From Ceratorhiza oryzae-sativae (Eukaryota; Basidiomycota; Agaricomycetes; Cantharellales; Ceratobasidiaceae): a stretch of 64,000 nt of DNA. The notes below the pieces were generated by a model. It was not told the DNA's origin. It ran no database searches and saw only the letters and a program-made list of their open reading frames with translations. The DNA lies in the NCBI GenBank assembly GCA_030998015.1, contig JARWMV010000083.1:1-64000 (forward strand), in the 5' to 3' direction. Made by a program: the position numbers and the translations under genes. This document shows positions 31,720 to 42,934 of the stretch, piece by piece; positions within the stretch are counted from its first letter, which is position 1; every line of letters begins with the position of its first letter.

Positions 31720-33964
31720 CTGTCCAGGAGTCAATTCATTGACAGGTGGCGAGCATATGATACGCAAGCTTACCTTGAAAACACGAAAAATACAATCGAG
31801 CTCGGAAGTCGGATTTCGGACCAGATCGGTGGGGATATGATTTCCTACTATTGGAAAAGAAATAAGATGCGCTTGGGGGGCACCAGAAGGACGGGATGCA
31901 AGTTAAGGCCCTTTGACCGCTCGCTTATATGCTTTCTCTTAGGCCAAGTCACTTCAAGCTTTGAAACGAGCAAGACAAGCAACAGGCAGCAGCCTCTTCA
32001 GCCACAGTCATACTCTCAACAAACTGGGCAGGCGCCTTTGAGTAACCTACGCTGACACTTGCCAAGGCGCTCGGTACTTATCAGCACGACATCGACCGAC
32101 GAGTTTCATATAATCCCCGTATGGGGCTTGTCCGCGTGTGTCTCTCGAACAGGGTCAACCCATGAAGCCCGAGGTAGTCGAGAACTTGTCGGGACAAGGA
32201 CGAATGATCGAGAGCGGGGTATCGCCGATGCGAAGCCAGGGTTGTCGCTGCAAACGCAAACAAGCCGCTTCGCGTGTGGCCCAGGGAGCATCGGCTATGT
32301 ATCGATTGTAACAGAACTGCGGATCGGTGTCAGGGGTTTAATCGAACTCGAGATCGACAGAGCGTACGTCATGAAGCGGGAAGGTCCACGCGATACGCAC
32401 CCGAGTAGGACGTATGTCCAGGACGTGACAGACCTGGACGGATCAAGTTACGGGAACGATAGGCTTGATGATGCACGCTCCTTGCCGCGAGAGCAGTTGG
32501 GTGGATCGCCCTACCCTACCGGCGTCCGGCAAGTAGTGGAAAGCCAAGTGTGCATCCATGCGTCAAAACTAGAATGAACCAGCGGGAGGTTGACATGGAT
32601 TCCTCCTGACGATGCTAGCCGATACTCGAATTTCCATACATTTCTCACGATCCGTCACTCCAAAACATCTTGTCAGAGACATAGACAGTTTATACCAGGA
32701 TAATATATCTTCCAGGGAGATTTCAGATCGAAGGGTGATGGGCAAACATGCTAAGGATAGTACCGGGCAGATGGGCTTGAGTGCTGACCGTCCAAAGAAC
32801 TCGCGTTTTTCCCGCCGTTTCGATCGATGAGACAATGCCAAAGTATCAAGTTTACGTAGAGGCACGTTTGTCCTGGATACGTCAAGTGAATGGCGACTTC
32901 TCGCTGGGTGGTTGCCAATGATGGTGATCGCAGAGACGGGTCAGGCAGAAGTCATGTGACTCTTGGTTTACGGGACGCGCAAGAGTGAGTCGTCGATTAT
33001 GGTCCGAAGTCAAATTGACGCGAGGTTCAGCATTTCTAATGCCCCACGGTTGAGCGAGCTACGAGGTGGTGGGATAGTACTTTCCTGACATAGAAATATG
33101 TAATTCAACGAAAAGATATTACAGAAATATGGAAAACAAGCAAATTGATTCTAATATGATGCCCAGTCGGCACGCGAGTGTGGGGCTGGAGCTCATATGA
33201 ATCTGCGCATGTGGCCAATTCACAGTGTGCGACAATCTCTCCAGACGCAGGATCAGATACTTTGAGATACTGGCACAACCACCGATGTAGCCTGTACACC
33301 TCGAGTAAATCCAAACAGGCTGAAGCGTCCGTCGTCTTTGCGTCAGCAATGTCCGGGTCTTGCACCTGCAGTATCGAGACGCATCCTCAGCCAGCACGCT
33401 CGGAGGTAGTTGGGTCCTGATTAAAGGAGTGTGTCGGTAACACATATAAACAATTTTTAAAACCAAAAAGCGAGAAATGATTGACTGTACGGTTGTCGTA
33501 AATTGTTAGTGCCAGTATGTTCGGATGTTATTGTGCTGGCTAGTCGTGAGGGCAAGACGGGAGCAATATCATTTAGTCAAAAAAGTTACATATGCAGGCT
33601 CTGAGTAGCTGAGATCAACATGAGCAGTAACCTCTGCGTTTTGGTGGAAATTGGTTGAGGCACCCGAGCTAAAAAAACGGCTATTAGCGTTACTGGTTGT
33701 CTCCAAGTTGCGTGATCTCAAAGATAAGTAGGGTTTTGGGGCAGCAAATTTAGAGATACTGATTCGACCAACAAATTTTTGAATACAGAACTTCCCCATA
33801 TCACAGGATTGTGTATTCTGGCTGTTGAATGGTGATTGAAATGAGCGCATGAAGCGTATACCAACTAGCAGCCCGGGGCGGGGTCACCCTTGCCCTCAGG
33901 AATGGAGAATCGGATGGGAATCGCTTTCGGAATGTAGCTATGGCACGCCAGCAACGAAATTCAG
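31720..33964. other. No supported gene
   Basis: About 2.2 kb with scattered short ORFs on both strands. The longest (32059-32577, plus) shows no recognisable motif and has an unremarkable composition. Nothing here can be called. Confidence 0.4.
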
Positions 33965-34617
33965 TCAGGAGACTCGTATTTTTCTCCAGGTTTGAAGAAC
34001 GCGTAATGGATCAAAAGCGAGTGATGTCAAGGTAGTAGGTTCGTCGCACGGCAGGATAATAGGCACAACAACCAAGGTAATGCTACGCTCGCAGCAGGCT
34101 TTGTTCTGTTCACTTGTCTCTGGAATAACCGTATCCAGCCAAAAAGCGTGAATTTCGCCAGAGTGAGGATGGAATGCTAGAACCACCGCTCGGTCAATGT
34201 CAGATTGAGCACTCGACTCATCTCGCTTTCCTAGATACGCAATCATTGGTCCTACGTCCGGCTGACTTGTTATTGTTAGTAGCACAGATACGCGCATCAA
34301 ACAATGAGGTATATCATACGAGTATTTGAGGCCTTTCAGGAACAGACGATGGGGCGCACATGCAGAGCGTTGCACTTGAGTGTTTCCTGACGAATCATGT
34401 GAAAATGCGTGGCTGTGCACATGCTCTCTCCGGTTCGGCCGCAACCGGCTTTCCGACAGTGGTGACGAGGGGCATTGCGCCTGACCTTGTCCACGACACT
34501 CGTTCCCTCGCCCCCGCCGTGAGACTCGCCACCGAGTCTGCCAACCCACCCGTCGTCGCTGGGAAATCGTTGGACAACCCTGAAAAGTGTACATTTAGGG
34601 CGTTTGTCGTGTGACAT
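33965..34617 (-). CDS. Hypothetical ORF region, uncertain
   Basis: A 209-codon open frame on the minus strand (33965-34594), and a second frame starting at the ATG at 34615-34617, overlap upstream of PEX13. I recognise no domain. The C-terminal half (MIAYLGKRDESSAQSDIDRA, LAFHPHSGEIHAFWLD) looks more protein-like than the Arg-rich start, so a spliced gene is possible, divergent from PEX13 with a gap of about 90 bp. The open frame could also be chance. Confidence 0.25.
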
Positions 34618-34705
34618 CTGAGCTCACTCGGGACTCTGACTGAAGTGAGTGCGGTTTGTGTGTCGCCGAGTCAGGGGCTCATAGTCTCGCACTAGCTAGC
34701 ACACG

Positions 34706-35749
34706 ATGGGCTCCCCGCCAAAACCTTGGGAACGCGCTGGCAACATCATCGATCCGATGTCTTCCGCACCCACCCTCCCCGCCTCCACCGCCGCGCCCTC
34801 CGCCACGTCCGCCTCATCTGGCGCGCCCGCCGTTCCCACCCGGCCCGAGAGCATTGCTGTACCCCAGCAGCCCCTCTCCTCGCTCTCGCCCTACTCGGCA
34901 GCCTCGTATGGCTCCTACTCCTCCCCCTACAACCGGCTCGGATCATACGGCGGCTATGGCGGGGGCTACGGCGGATACGGCGGAGGCATGTACGGCTCCT
35001 ACGGCGGAATGTACGGTCAACCCCCCATGGGTATGAGCATGGGCATGGGCATGAACGGCATGGACCCCAGCTTGACCCAGTCGGTCGCCGCGTCGACCCA
35101 GCAGGCGTTCGGCCTTCTCGGCAACGTGGTCGGCACGTTTACGTCGTTTGCCCAAATGCTCGACTCGTCGTTTATGGCCACCCAGAGCTCGATCTTTGCC
35201 ATACTAGGCGTGGCGGACCAGTTGAGCCAGTTGCGCGCGTTGTTGGGACAGGTCGCGGGCGTGTTTGGTCTCGTCGGGTGGCTGAGAGGCTGGTGGAGGG
35301 GTGATCGCAAGACGACCATGGCTGACGATTTTAGGAGGTTCATGCGAGGCGACAACGGAGGAGGCAACAACGGCGCGCCGCGACCGAGCAAGAAACCGTT
35401 TATCGTCATCTTGCTGGCGATCTTTGGGCTGCCGTACCTCATGCACAAGTTGGTCCGAGCTCTGTCTGCGCGCCTGCCTCCTCCGCCTGGAGCTGTGGAG
35501 CAGATTGACATGTCCAAGGTCCAGTTTGCGACTGCGCTGTACGACTTTGTCACCACAGATCCGGTCGAGCTCGGGCTGAAAAAGGGAGACCTGGTCGCGA
35601 TCATTGGCAGGACAGAGGGTGGCGACTGGCTCCGGGGTCGCACGAGGGAGGGCAAACAGGGATGGCTGCCTGCGAACCACGTTCAGATTCTTCAAAACCC
35701 GTCGAAAAAGGTGGACGAACCCGCCGCGCCGAAAAATGTAGATGTGTGA
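34706..35749 (+). CDS. PEX13: Peroxin 13, peroxisomal import docking protein
   Basis: One exon, 347 residues. PEX13 docks the cargo receptors PEX5 and PEX7 at the peroxisomal membrane together with PEX14. The order of parts is that of the family: an N-terminal PPKPWERAG motif, a Ser/Ala/Pro-rich segment, a Gly/Tyr-rich region (YGGYGGGYGG..., residues about 75-120) with a Met/Gly run, an amphipathic region (STQQAFGLLGNVVGTF...), a membrane segment (PFIVILLAIFGLPYLM) near residue 240, and a C-terminal SH3 domain (ATALYDF...GLKKGDLVAIIG...GWLPANHVQIL, about 270-335). The ATG at 34706 is the first in frame and matches the start expected for fungal PEX13. Confidence 0.93.
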   Translation: MGSPPKPWERAGNIIDPMSSAPTLPASTAAPSATSASSGAPAVPTRPESIAVPQQPLSSLSPYSAASYGSYSSPYNRLGSYGGYGGGYGGYGGGMYGSYGGMYGQPPMGMSMGMGMNGMDPSLTQSVAASTQQAFGLLGNVVGTFTSFAQMLDSSFMATQSSIFAILGVADQLSQLRALLGQVAGVFGLVGWLRGWWRGDRKTTMADDFRRFMRGDNGGGNNGAPRPSKKPFIVILLAIFGLPYLMHKLVRALSARLPPPPGAVEQIDMSKVQFATALYDFVTTDPVELGLKKGDLVAIIGRTEGGDWLRGRTREGKQGWLPANHVQILQNPSKKVDEPAAPKNVDV

Positions 35750-36569
35750 TGTGTGTGGTTTGTCCTCGTGTGTATTGACCTCTGCTGTCCGATGTAACAT
35801 TCTTAGCCCAGATTGTTGTACCATAGCGATCATAATGGAGTTTTATGGTTTCGCTAAATTTGGCATCACTGCCAAAGCCTGGGGAGGAGCATGTGCGATC
35901 TGGGTCGTGTGCACGCATGCCTTAAACCAAGGCCTTTCGCTGCTCTTCTGAATCCCTATTTTGTCCACGCCAAGCCGAAATCAGACTTCTGCCCTGTTGA
36001 TTCAAGCCTAGTCCATGTCGCGCGCGCCCGTTATGGACGATGGAGACTGACTCGCTTTCGTTTCGTCAGGCGGGGCACTTATTGGAACTGAGGGCCGCAC
36101 AAATCCCCCAGGAATCCCAGCCTCCGACTAGCTCCCGACGGTTTAAATGTCGAGTTTTGCTCGGAATCAGCGTTCGCAATTTGGATTTGTCCGACCCTAT
36201 TGCCTAATGAACTAGACGTAGGCGCCTGCCCACGCATCCGCACCGTACCTACTCTGGTTTGTGGCTCGCCTTTGCACAGAATCGCTTAGTCTTGAACCAA
36301 TGCTAAAGGATCTGTAAACTTCTGGAATACCACTTGCTGCTGAAACCACCCCCTTTCGTGAGGTGTTGCCTCTCTTCTCACTCTTGATCTCCTCTTGCTT
36401 TCTACTTGTGTCTGCGGATTACACCTAGCCAAATCCTGCCTGGGATGAGCTCGAGAGTTTCACTCACTTTCAGGTGTGTGTTGAATGATTTGTCTCATTC
36501 CCGTTTCATCCATACGTAGAGCGGCCGTTTCGGACCTGGTTTAGTCGGTAGCGTCACTCCAGGCAAACA
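35750..36569. other. No gene seen
   Basis: Spacer between PEX13 and the peroxidase pseudogene. A possible short coding exon at about 36445 (MSSRVSLTF, with a GT donor) leads nowhere. Confidence 0.4.
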
Positions 36570-37530
36570 AACTATTGATGGCTCTAATAATTATCCTAGT
36601 TAACCATCGACCCAATGGCTTCGCGCGGATTTTGCCGACGCCATCTCGCACCAGAGGCATGGACACCTCGCTCACCTTTGAGACGGATCGCGCACGAGGA
36701 GGGACATCGCTTAGCAACACGATCGTCCTCTTGCAAATTTATTACGGCCCGAGGGCCAGTATGGAGTCACAAATGCGGTGACCCAGAGCTCATTATGAAA
36801 GCCGGGCGGATCGACGCGAGTGGGCCAGCTCCAGGAGGACGAGTGCCCCAGGTGGAGGACAACATTGAAACACAATTGCAGAAATTTGTCAGGGCTGGGT
36901 TCCATCAACAGGAAGTGATTCAGGTGAGTAGGAAGGTGCCCATGAAATCGGGTTTCTGCTGATGTCCGCGCTCTTGTAGATGGTCGTGTGTGGTCGCAGT
37001 GAGCTGTGTTCTCATGGGTCATTTTTAGCGTGCTTACTCAATGCATAGCCATGGACAGAGTGCACGGGCAATCCTTTCCCCGTGTAACGGGAAATTCGAG
37101 CGGATGAAATTGCCCTCGCTTTGATAGTACCCCCGCTAGATTCGACAACATGGTCGTAACCGAATACCTTGATGGGACAACGAAGGCCCCACTCGTTACC
37201 GCCAAGCTCGAAGCAATTCCGATTTTGTCCTGTTCAGTTGTACATCTCCTTTCACCCGTCTTTTCTAAGGCACAGAGTAATATCTATTGACATTCGTAGC
37301 CGATAGCAACTCGGCTATGCGTAGCTGTCAAACCCCCAAACGTTCAAATCCACTCGCGGCTCCAGATTGCAGCGAACGATCGATGCTGTGCCTTCGTGAG
37401 TCACACTTAGTCTCCCACTCACACCCCTCGCAATCAAACCGCATCTACCTCAACCTCGGGTACTCAATGATGACAACATCCACTTCTCAGAGTACGTTCG
37501 TGTCAAAGACGACGGAGAAGGCGAGCTGAA
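36570..37530 (+). pseudogene. Fungal heme peroxidase remnant
   Basis: Several blocks in different frames follow the order of fungal class II-like peroxidases. TRGMDTSLTFETDRARGGTSLSN (about 36640-36720) resembles the G-D-x-S active-site region. It is followed by YGPRASM, then CGDPELIMKAGRIDA and GRVPQVEDNIETQLQKFVRAGF (36780-36920), and an intron of about 55 nt. After the intron, MVVCGRSEL stands where the family has the proximal heme His (CGHT), so the His is lost. FDNMVVTEYLDGTT (about 37140-37180) and FVADSNSAM (about 37290) follow. Frame breaks, a loss of about 16 residues before CGDPEL and the lost His show a dead gene. Confidence 0.6.
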
Positions 37531-39089
37531 TGTAGAAATCACATGTACTTACTCAAATGTACTAGAATGAACCGAGTCATGTAACCGAGTCAAGTGTGTA
37601 TGCGCAGTATATGCGCAGTAAGGAGAACGCCTGACTCATAGGCATTCATAGGGTATAAATAAGGACGCTCGCGCACCCTCTCGTGCTCCATCTTTACTTT
37701 ACACCCACACTCTTTCCTATACGAAAGTTTTATTCCTATAAATATATACATTTGATTTCAACACCGAAGAGTACTGAGCTGCTGTAGAAAGGTCGGCATG
37801 GCAAAATGGGCAATCGGCCGATCCCACTGAAATTAGCAAAGGACCAAGGTGGAATCGGAAAGCGATTCGAAGGGTCTTTTAGGATAAGATTCGGTTGCTC
37901 GCTGTAGCACTGGACCTATCCTCACACGCATCTAGTTTTATGAGGTTTCTGACACCCTTTCTTACGGTATTTCGGGCTTCGATGTTAGTGTTACATCCGC
38001 ATCAGTTATCAAGACTGCTTATTTCAACAGCTGTGTTGGATACCGATGCAAGACAGCGTCGTGTATCACAAACCCAAATATTGCTTGCACCCACCTGGGG
38101 ACCCAAATGTATACCAGAACGCAAGTGTTACAGCCGCCGTGAGTGTCTAGATATTTCATAATGAAGACAGTCCAATGACACTTTTAAAGAACACCTCTAC
38201 GAGATGTGATCTCTATAGAGGTCAGCTTCAGTTTATACCCTTTATGGCAGGGGTTTGACGAGGGAACCCAAAATCACTTGCGCTTCCCCGACCCCGTTAT
38301 GGACTAGGTTCTATTTGAGGGCCCAAGGGTCAAATGGGGATAAGATTGAGGATGAATTCAAGGGCAAGTTCTCAATGTCTGCATCCTGCGTAAGTAGAGC
38401 CCGCATTCAAGAACGTTCGGTACACTAAGCTTGTTACTCAGTATGATTTCCAGTCGCACGGATTGATTCATATCGGTGACCAGTCCGGGCTACATGTGCA
38501 GTATTAATGACCCTGTCTTTTCTATATTTTGGTCAAATTGAGCTAGCAGTACTCTTTGATCATTCAAAGGATCTGTCTACCACTGTTCAACAATACTAGG
38601 ACATTTATGTTCAGGCCAGTATGCTATCCTCATGTCTGAGGGTGTGAACAAACTTGCGTTATTTCGGAACTCTGGCCACATGGGGGTAAACTTGGGTTCA
38701 ACGTCACGACTCGCTGGGGTTCACCCAAGAGGAGGTCGCTCAGTACCTACTAATCATGACCTTGGGAGCTATTCGACTACTGAACCTAGATCCCGGAACC
38801 GCCATTCAACTCATGTGGCGGGCCATTTACCTGACTTGCCTAGATAGAGGCGCGCAAATTTTGTGGTAAATGCTCTACAAAAGCCCCAAACTCTAGGTAG
38901 GCCGCCGTAGCGTCCAACTATGGATCACTCACCAGATCACGGTAGCGTTGGTAGCCCGCGCTACTTTGGATCTAGTGGGCGCTCCACCGCTTACTTAGAC
39001 CTGTGGAGGTGCTTTGTATTAGCTAGACTTTTGGTTTTAGCAGAGATTCATGAAACCAATCCCCGTGATTTTTCGCGTCCTATGCCCGC
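37531..39089. other. No supported gene; possible LTR-like promoter stretch
   Basis: A TATAAATA box near 37657, followed by a CT-rich leader, looks like a promoter or solo LTR, but no ORF follows it. The rest is featureless by eye. Confidence 0.3.
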
Positions 39090-39190
39090 CCGAACCGCTG
39101 AGTATATATTTCATCGAATAATATGGTCCATACACGGCTTTCAGCCTTTAGAGCTAATTCTCGATCGAGGCGACCGTTTGACCAGCATAT
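39090..39190 (+). pseudogene. Possible Gypsy-type integrase remnant
   Basis: AEYIFHRIIWSIHGFQPLELILDRGDRLTSIFRIG resembles the segment before and around the second Asp of Gypsy integrases (HGLP...SDRGP.F.S.F). It is only about 35 residues and stands alone, so the call is weak. Confidence 0.3.
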
Positions 39191-39300
39191 TTCGAATCGG
39201 ATAGCCCCAGAACGCTGCTACACCATATAAAATACATTGCGGAGAAATACTCTGTAGTGCTAAACGGCGATGAGCACCCAGAACTACTTTCAGAAGGAGA

Positions 39301-40301
39301 TTATGACCGATTACGATGTGGTCGTAAAATCGCAATTGCCAGGGTGGATATGACGAACCCAGAAATCCAAACTAAGATGAACCGTCGAAGAGTCCGAAGC
39401 AAATGAGGTTGGTGGCTCGGCTCAGGCCCGAATTTTTTTTCTTCATAGTACTCGGCTTTGACCATGACTGAGCGATGCGCAGCATATGAAGACGCCAAAA
39501 ATGTACTCACAATAATCGTGCATTGCGCTTGCCACAAGATATACCCTCAAACGTTTATCTGGAAGGTCTTGCGTTCGGGCGCCAATTGGTGGTTGTCGCT
39601 GGGACGAGTTTATGCAAGGGCTTACCCCGAACTGCAGAAATCATTTCAATCCACAAAGCGGCTTGCTGCCTCGGGATGAATACTGGGCTATTCCATCCAA
39701 ATAGCCCCATATCTCGTGCACGTCTGATCAGCAACCGAAATAGACCGAAAGGATGTATAACTAGCTTACTATAACTTGTTCCAAGTTGTTCAAGGGCCTC
39801 CTCGACGGTTTCGTCTGGGACGTCTCGATGGTTGGTGTAACTACGGAGGTAATCCCAGTACGCCCGCTCCAGCTTCATCCTGTTCCCTATATCAATACGG
39901 ACGGTTGAAGTTAGAGCCCAAGTGCTGGATCAAGACCTACGCTTGTCGGCCGTCGGACTATATTGAGACTCCCAATCATTCCAACCCTCGATTTGTAATA
40001 TAAAATCGTCCAGAGATTGGTCTATCGTGCTGATTATCTTGACGGCGTGGTTCACGTACATGCAGGTTGCACCCAAGAAATATATCTCCCAGTCTTGCCT
40101 ATCGTCCCGCTTACTGAATTGGACAATGCCGTCAAGGACGCGCTGGATGGCGGACGGGTATCGAGTCTGTACATCTGCGAACTGCGCTGGAAATAGTGAG
40201 ACCACAGTGATTGAGTGGAACGAATGTGTCCAGTAACTAGGCCCAAGTAACGGCCGGTGCCATTCCCATTCTTGCTCGCGCAAATGCAGCACCGAGCCCA
40301 T
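39301..40301 (-). CDS. Small membrane-anchored protein of unknown function
   Basis: Four exons on the minus strand (40301-39941, 39886-39626, 39567-39511, 39467-39301) sum to 846 nt, or 281 residues, with GT-AG introns of 43-58 nt and no stops. All three reading-frame changes are explained by the introns. The N-terminal two thirds are soluble-looking (MGSVLHLREQEWEWHRPLLG ... LERAYWDYLRSY). The C-terminus has one membrane helix (FILVWISGFVISTLAIAILR) followed by a basic end (RPHRNRS), which suggests a tail anchor. I recognise no domain. Confidence 0.65.
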
Positions 40302-41264
40302 AGATTCTGAACAATTATATTCAAATAGATTTCAGAATGGGAGAGAAAATTTATGTGAATTGAGCGAGCAAAGTCTCAAAAACACACTGCCTGCGTACGG
40401 TTGGAGAGTGTGATGCCTCGCGGGTGCCGTGCCCTGGGTCACGTGGCGCACGCACAGCATCCTCACCGCATAATTGTGGTTTGTTCTTCGCGAAGCTGCA
40501 AGTGCAAAGTCCCCGGGGACTACTCGAAATTTGGCTAGGTGAAATAAATGCGGCGTACTATTATCGGCTGTAAGGCTGCACGGTCGCCTAGACGAATCAT
40601 GATAACCCAAATAGGAACTTGTGCAGAGGGAGGGTTGGTCGCCCACCCAGGACTACTTTGTGCTATCACTCGGCGGGAGCTGGTTTAGCGCTTTCCGCTC
40701 GCATCTCTTGAGACATCCACAGAGCTTCGCAAGCCTTGCATCGCTCATTGAGCCAGTCGGTGATCTACCGTCCCGCCCTTCCCTCAGGAATTCGACTGTG
40801 GCCGGCTCGTGATCTACGTGACGTGGTGAGCACATATATATCAATTAGGACCTTTTGGGGGATACAGCCCGTAGAGCCAGATCAAGAACGGGGCTCTGAG
40901 GGCCGGCGGGCCGAAGCTACAAACTTCTTTGGCTTCCAATGGACAGCCGCGCCGCGTAATTTGGCCTCGTGATGGGCTGATAGTGTTGGAATACTTTGGC
41001 GGCCACCCTGACACTGCAGAAATCGATTAATATCCCGCTTATGGATGGTCCAATAATAGCTCTAAGACATCCAAATTCCGAGGGAACAACACCACTTGGG
41101 GCCAAGACGTTGGTCGGCTGATTGGCTGGTTACGAGAAGCCCCTGGAAGAATCTACTTCATATATGCGGAACGAGAGGTATATTACTCGCCAGCCTTGAA
41201 TATAAAGAGCCGCGTGCACGAGGCATCTCGGACAGCTACATTGCCCTCACCGTTATTTGCTCAA
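40302..41264. promoter_or_regulatory. Intergenic region upstream of the acetylesterase gene
   Basis: About 960 bp between divergent genes, with no supported ORF. A TATA-like stretch (TATTTGC) is weak. Promoters of both neighbours must lie here. Confidence 0.3.
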
Positions 41265-42374
41265 ATGCTCCTCCGGATCTCTCTAATTGTATCATTTGTG
41301 TCTGCCATTTTGGCTGCACCAAGCTTGTACTTGGTAGGAGACTCGACCATGGCGCTTCACGCCGCGTCGGAAGGAATTCAGGGGTAAGCCCACTGACTGC
41401 TTGTCTTTGAGAGACATATTAATATTGACTTCCCAGCTGGGGGGTCGAAATTCCCCAATATCTGACTGGCATAACTGTTGTGAACAAGGCGGTTAGTGGC
41501 AGAAGTGCCCGGAGTTACTGGCGTGAGGGAAAATGGGCGGCGGTACAGGCGTTGCTAAATTCGGGGGATTGTGAGTAATGCCCTAGGGAGAATCAAAGAA
41601 ATGTGTTGAGCCTTGCATCTGGGATTAGATGTTGTGATTGAATTTGGTAAGTTGGTCATATAGCATGCCTTTACGCACCTATGTTTAAATTTAGTTCTAT
41701 CTTAATCGATAGGCCATAACGATGGTGGCTCCCCTGACACCAGTGACCGTGCCAGCGTGTACGGCGAAGGAACGAATACTCAAACCGTTACACTTTCGGA
41801 TGGGACAGTCGAAGTTGTGCAGACCTGGCCTACGTGAGTTTTCAGCGGAGTGAACACACCGTTTCGAAAACTTACTTGGCTATAATCAAACAGTTATGTC
41901 AAATGGATGATTGACGGAGCCAAGTCCAGGGGCGCCACCCCAATCATTTCGGCGCAAACGCCCAATAACCCCTATGAAAATAGCACCACCATTGTCAACT
42001 CGCCTCCACGGGTATGTTTACATGGGGGGAATATATTCATTTTTCGCTCATTATATGCTAGTTTGTTGGCTATGCGAAGAACGCTGCCGCTGCAAAGGGA
42101 GTTCCATACGTTGATCACTTTGCTGATGCAATCAGCCTGTATACTCAACTCGGCAAAACAACCACCGAGTCGTACTTTCCCTTTGATCATACCCACACTA
42201 ATGAGGTTCGTTCCAAATACCGAGTTTCAAAAGCGTTCTGACGAATGTTTATCGTAGGCTGGCGCAACTCAAGTCGCTTTGGCATTTCTGTCTGGCCTAA
42301 AATGTCCGGCCGCAGTAGGGGTTTTGTCTACATACGTAAATTCTGCGGGTCAAGGTGTTGCGGCAAGGTGTTAA
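41265..42374 (+). CDS. Rhamnogalacturonan acetylesterase (SGNH hydrolase), secreted
   Basis: Seven exons (41265-41383, 41437-41570, 41629-41646, 41713-41833, 41894-42011, 42062-42205, 42258-42374) sum to 771 nt, or 256 residues, with all GT-AG junctions in frame. The protein begins with a signal peptide (MLLRISLIVSFVSAILAAPS). Catalytic blocks of the GDSL/SGNH family are present: YLVGDSTM (nucleophile Ser), SGRSARSY (oxyanion Gly), GHNDGG (Asn), and FDHTH (Asp and His). The order and spacing match carbohydrate esterase family 12 rhamnogalacturonan acetylesterase, which removes acetyl groups from pectin hairy regions outside the cell. Exon 3 is only 18 nt. The gene looks intact. Confidence 0.9.
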
Positions 42375-42934
42375 GTCGGTACTTGTCGAATGCGATATGT
42401 TGGCGTTTTATTAGTGTGCTATAACGCAGTCATTTTCCTGTCCGATCGTCCTTTGGAACAACTCGATGCAGCATACTATGAACTAAAATATTACCCCATT
42501 GCTCTGCGTACGACCCTGTGACGGCGGGACGCCTGGAGCCATCCGAGGCATAAGTTCTGTCCAATTGGTTTTGTTAAGAAACTGGGCAGCGTCAGTTACG
42601 CCCTTGGATTTCGATTTTACCCAAAATGGCTTTGAAGTTTGATTTGAGGATAACTATGAACGTTATTTCTATGCGCGAATATGCTAGGGCGGGCTTGACT
42701 CCTGTGACTCGGCTAATAATTGCCCAAACTTGAGACGCTTGGTCCTCGGACCGAGCTCTCCGGAATACCTGGACTTTTTCAAGGTGCTTCAAAGCGTTTC
42801 TGCTTTTAGAGTAGTGATCGGAAGATAAAACTCGTGTAAGCTGTGTATAGTTTCACATCGTGGACATCGCTCATTGATTCCCATTGACTGATACACAATC
42901 CAATTGATTCTAACACGCACTTCTACCCATACCA
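42375..42934. other. No gene seen between convergent genes
   Basis: Shared 3' region of the acetylesterase and coatomer genes. No convincing ORF on either strand. Confidence 0.4.

Noticed and set aside
32059..32577. 172-codon plus-strand ORF
   Set aside because: No motif, no homologous look, no splice context; likely chance.
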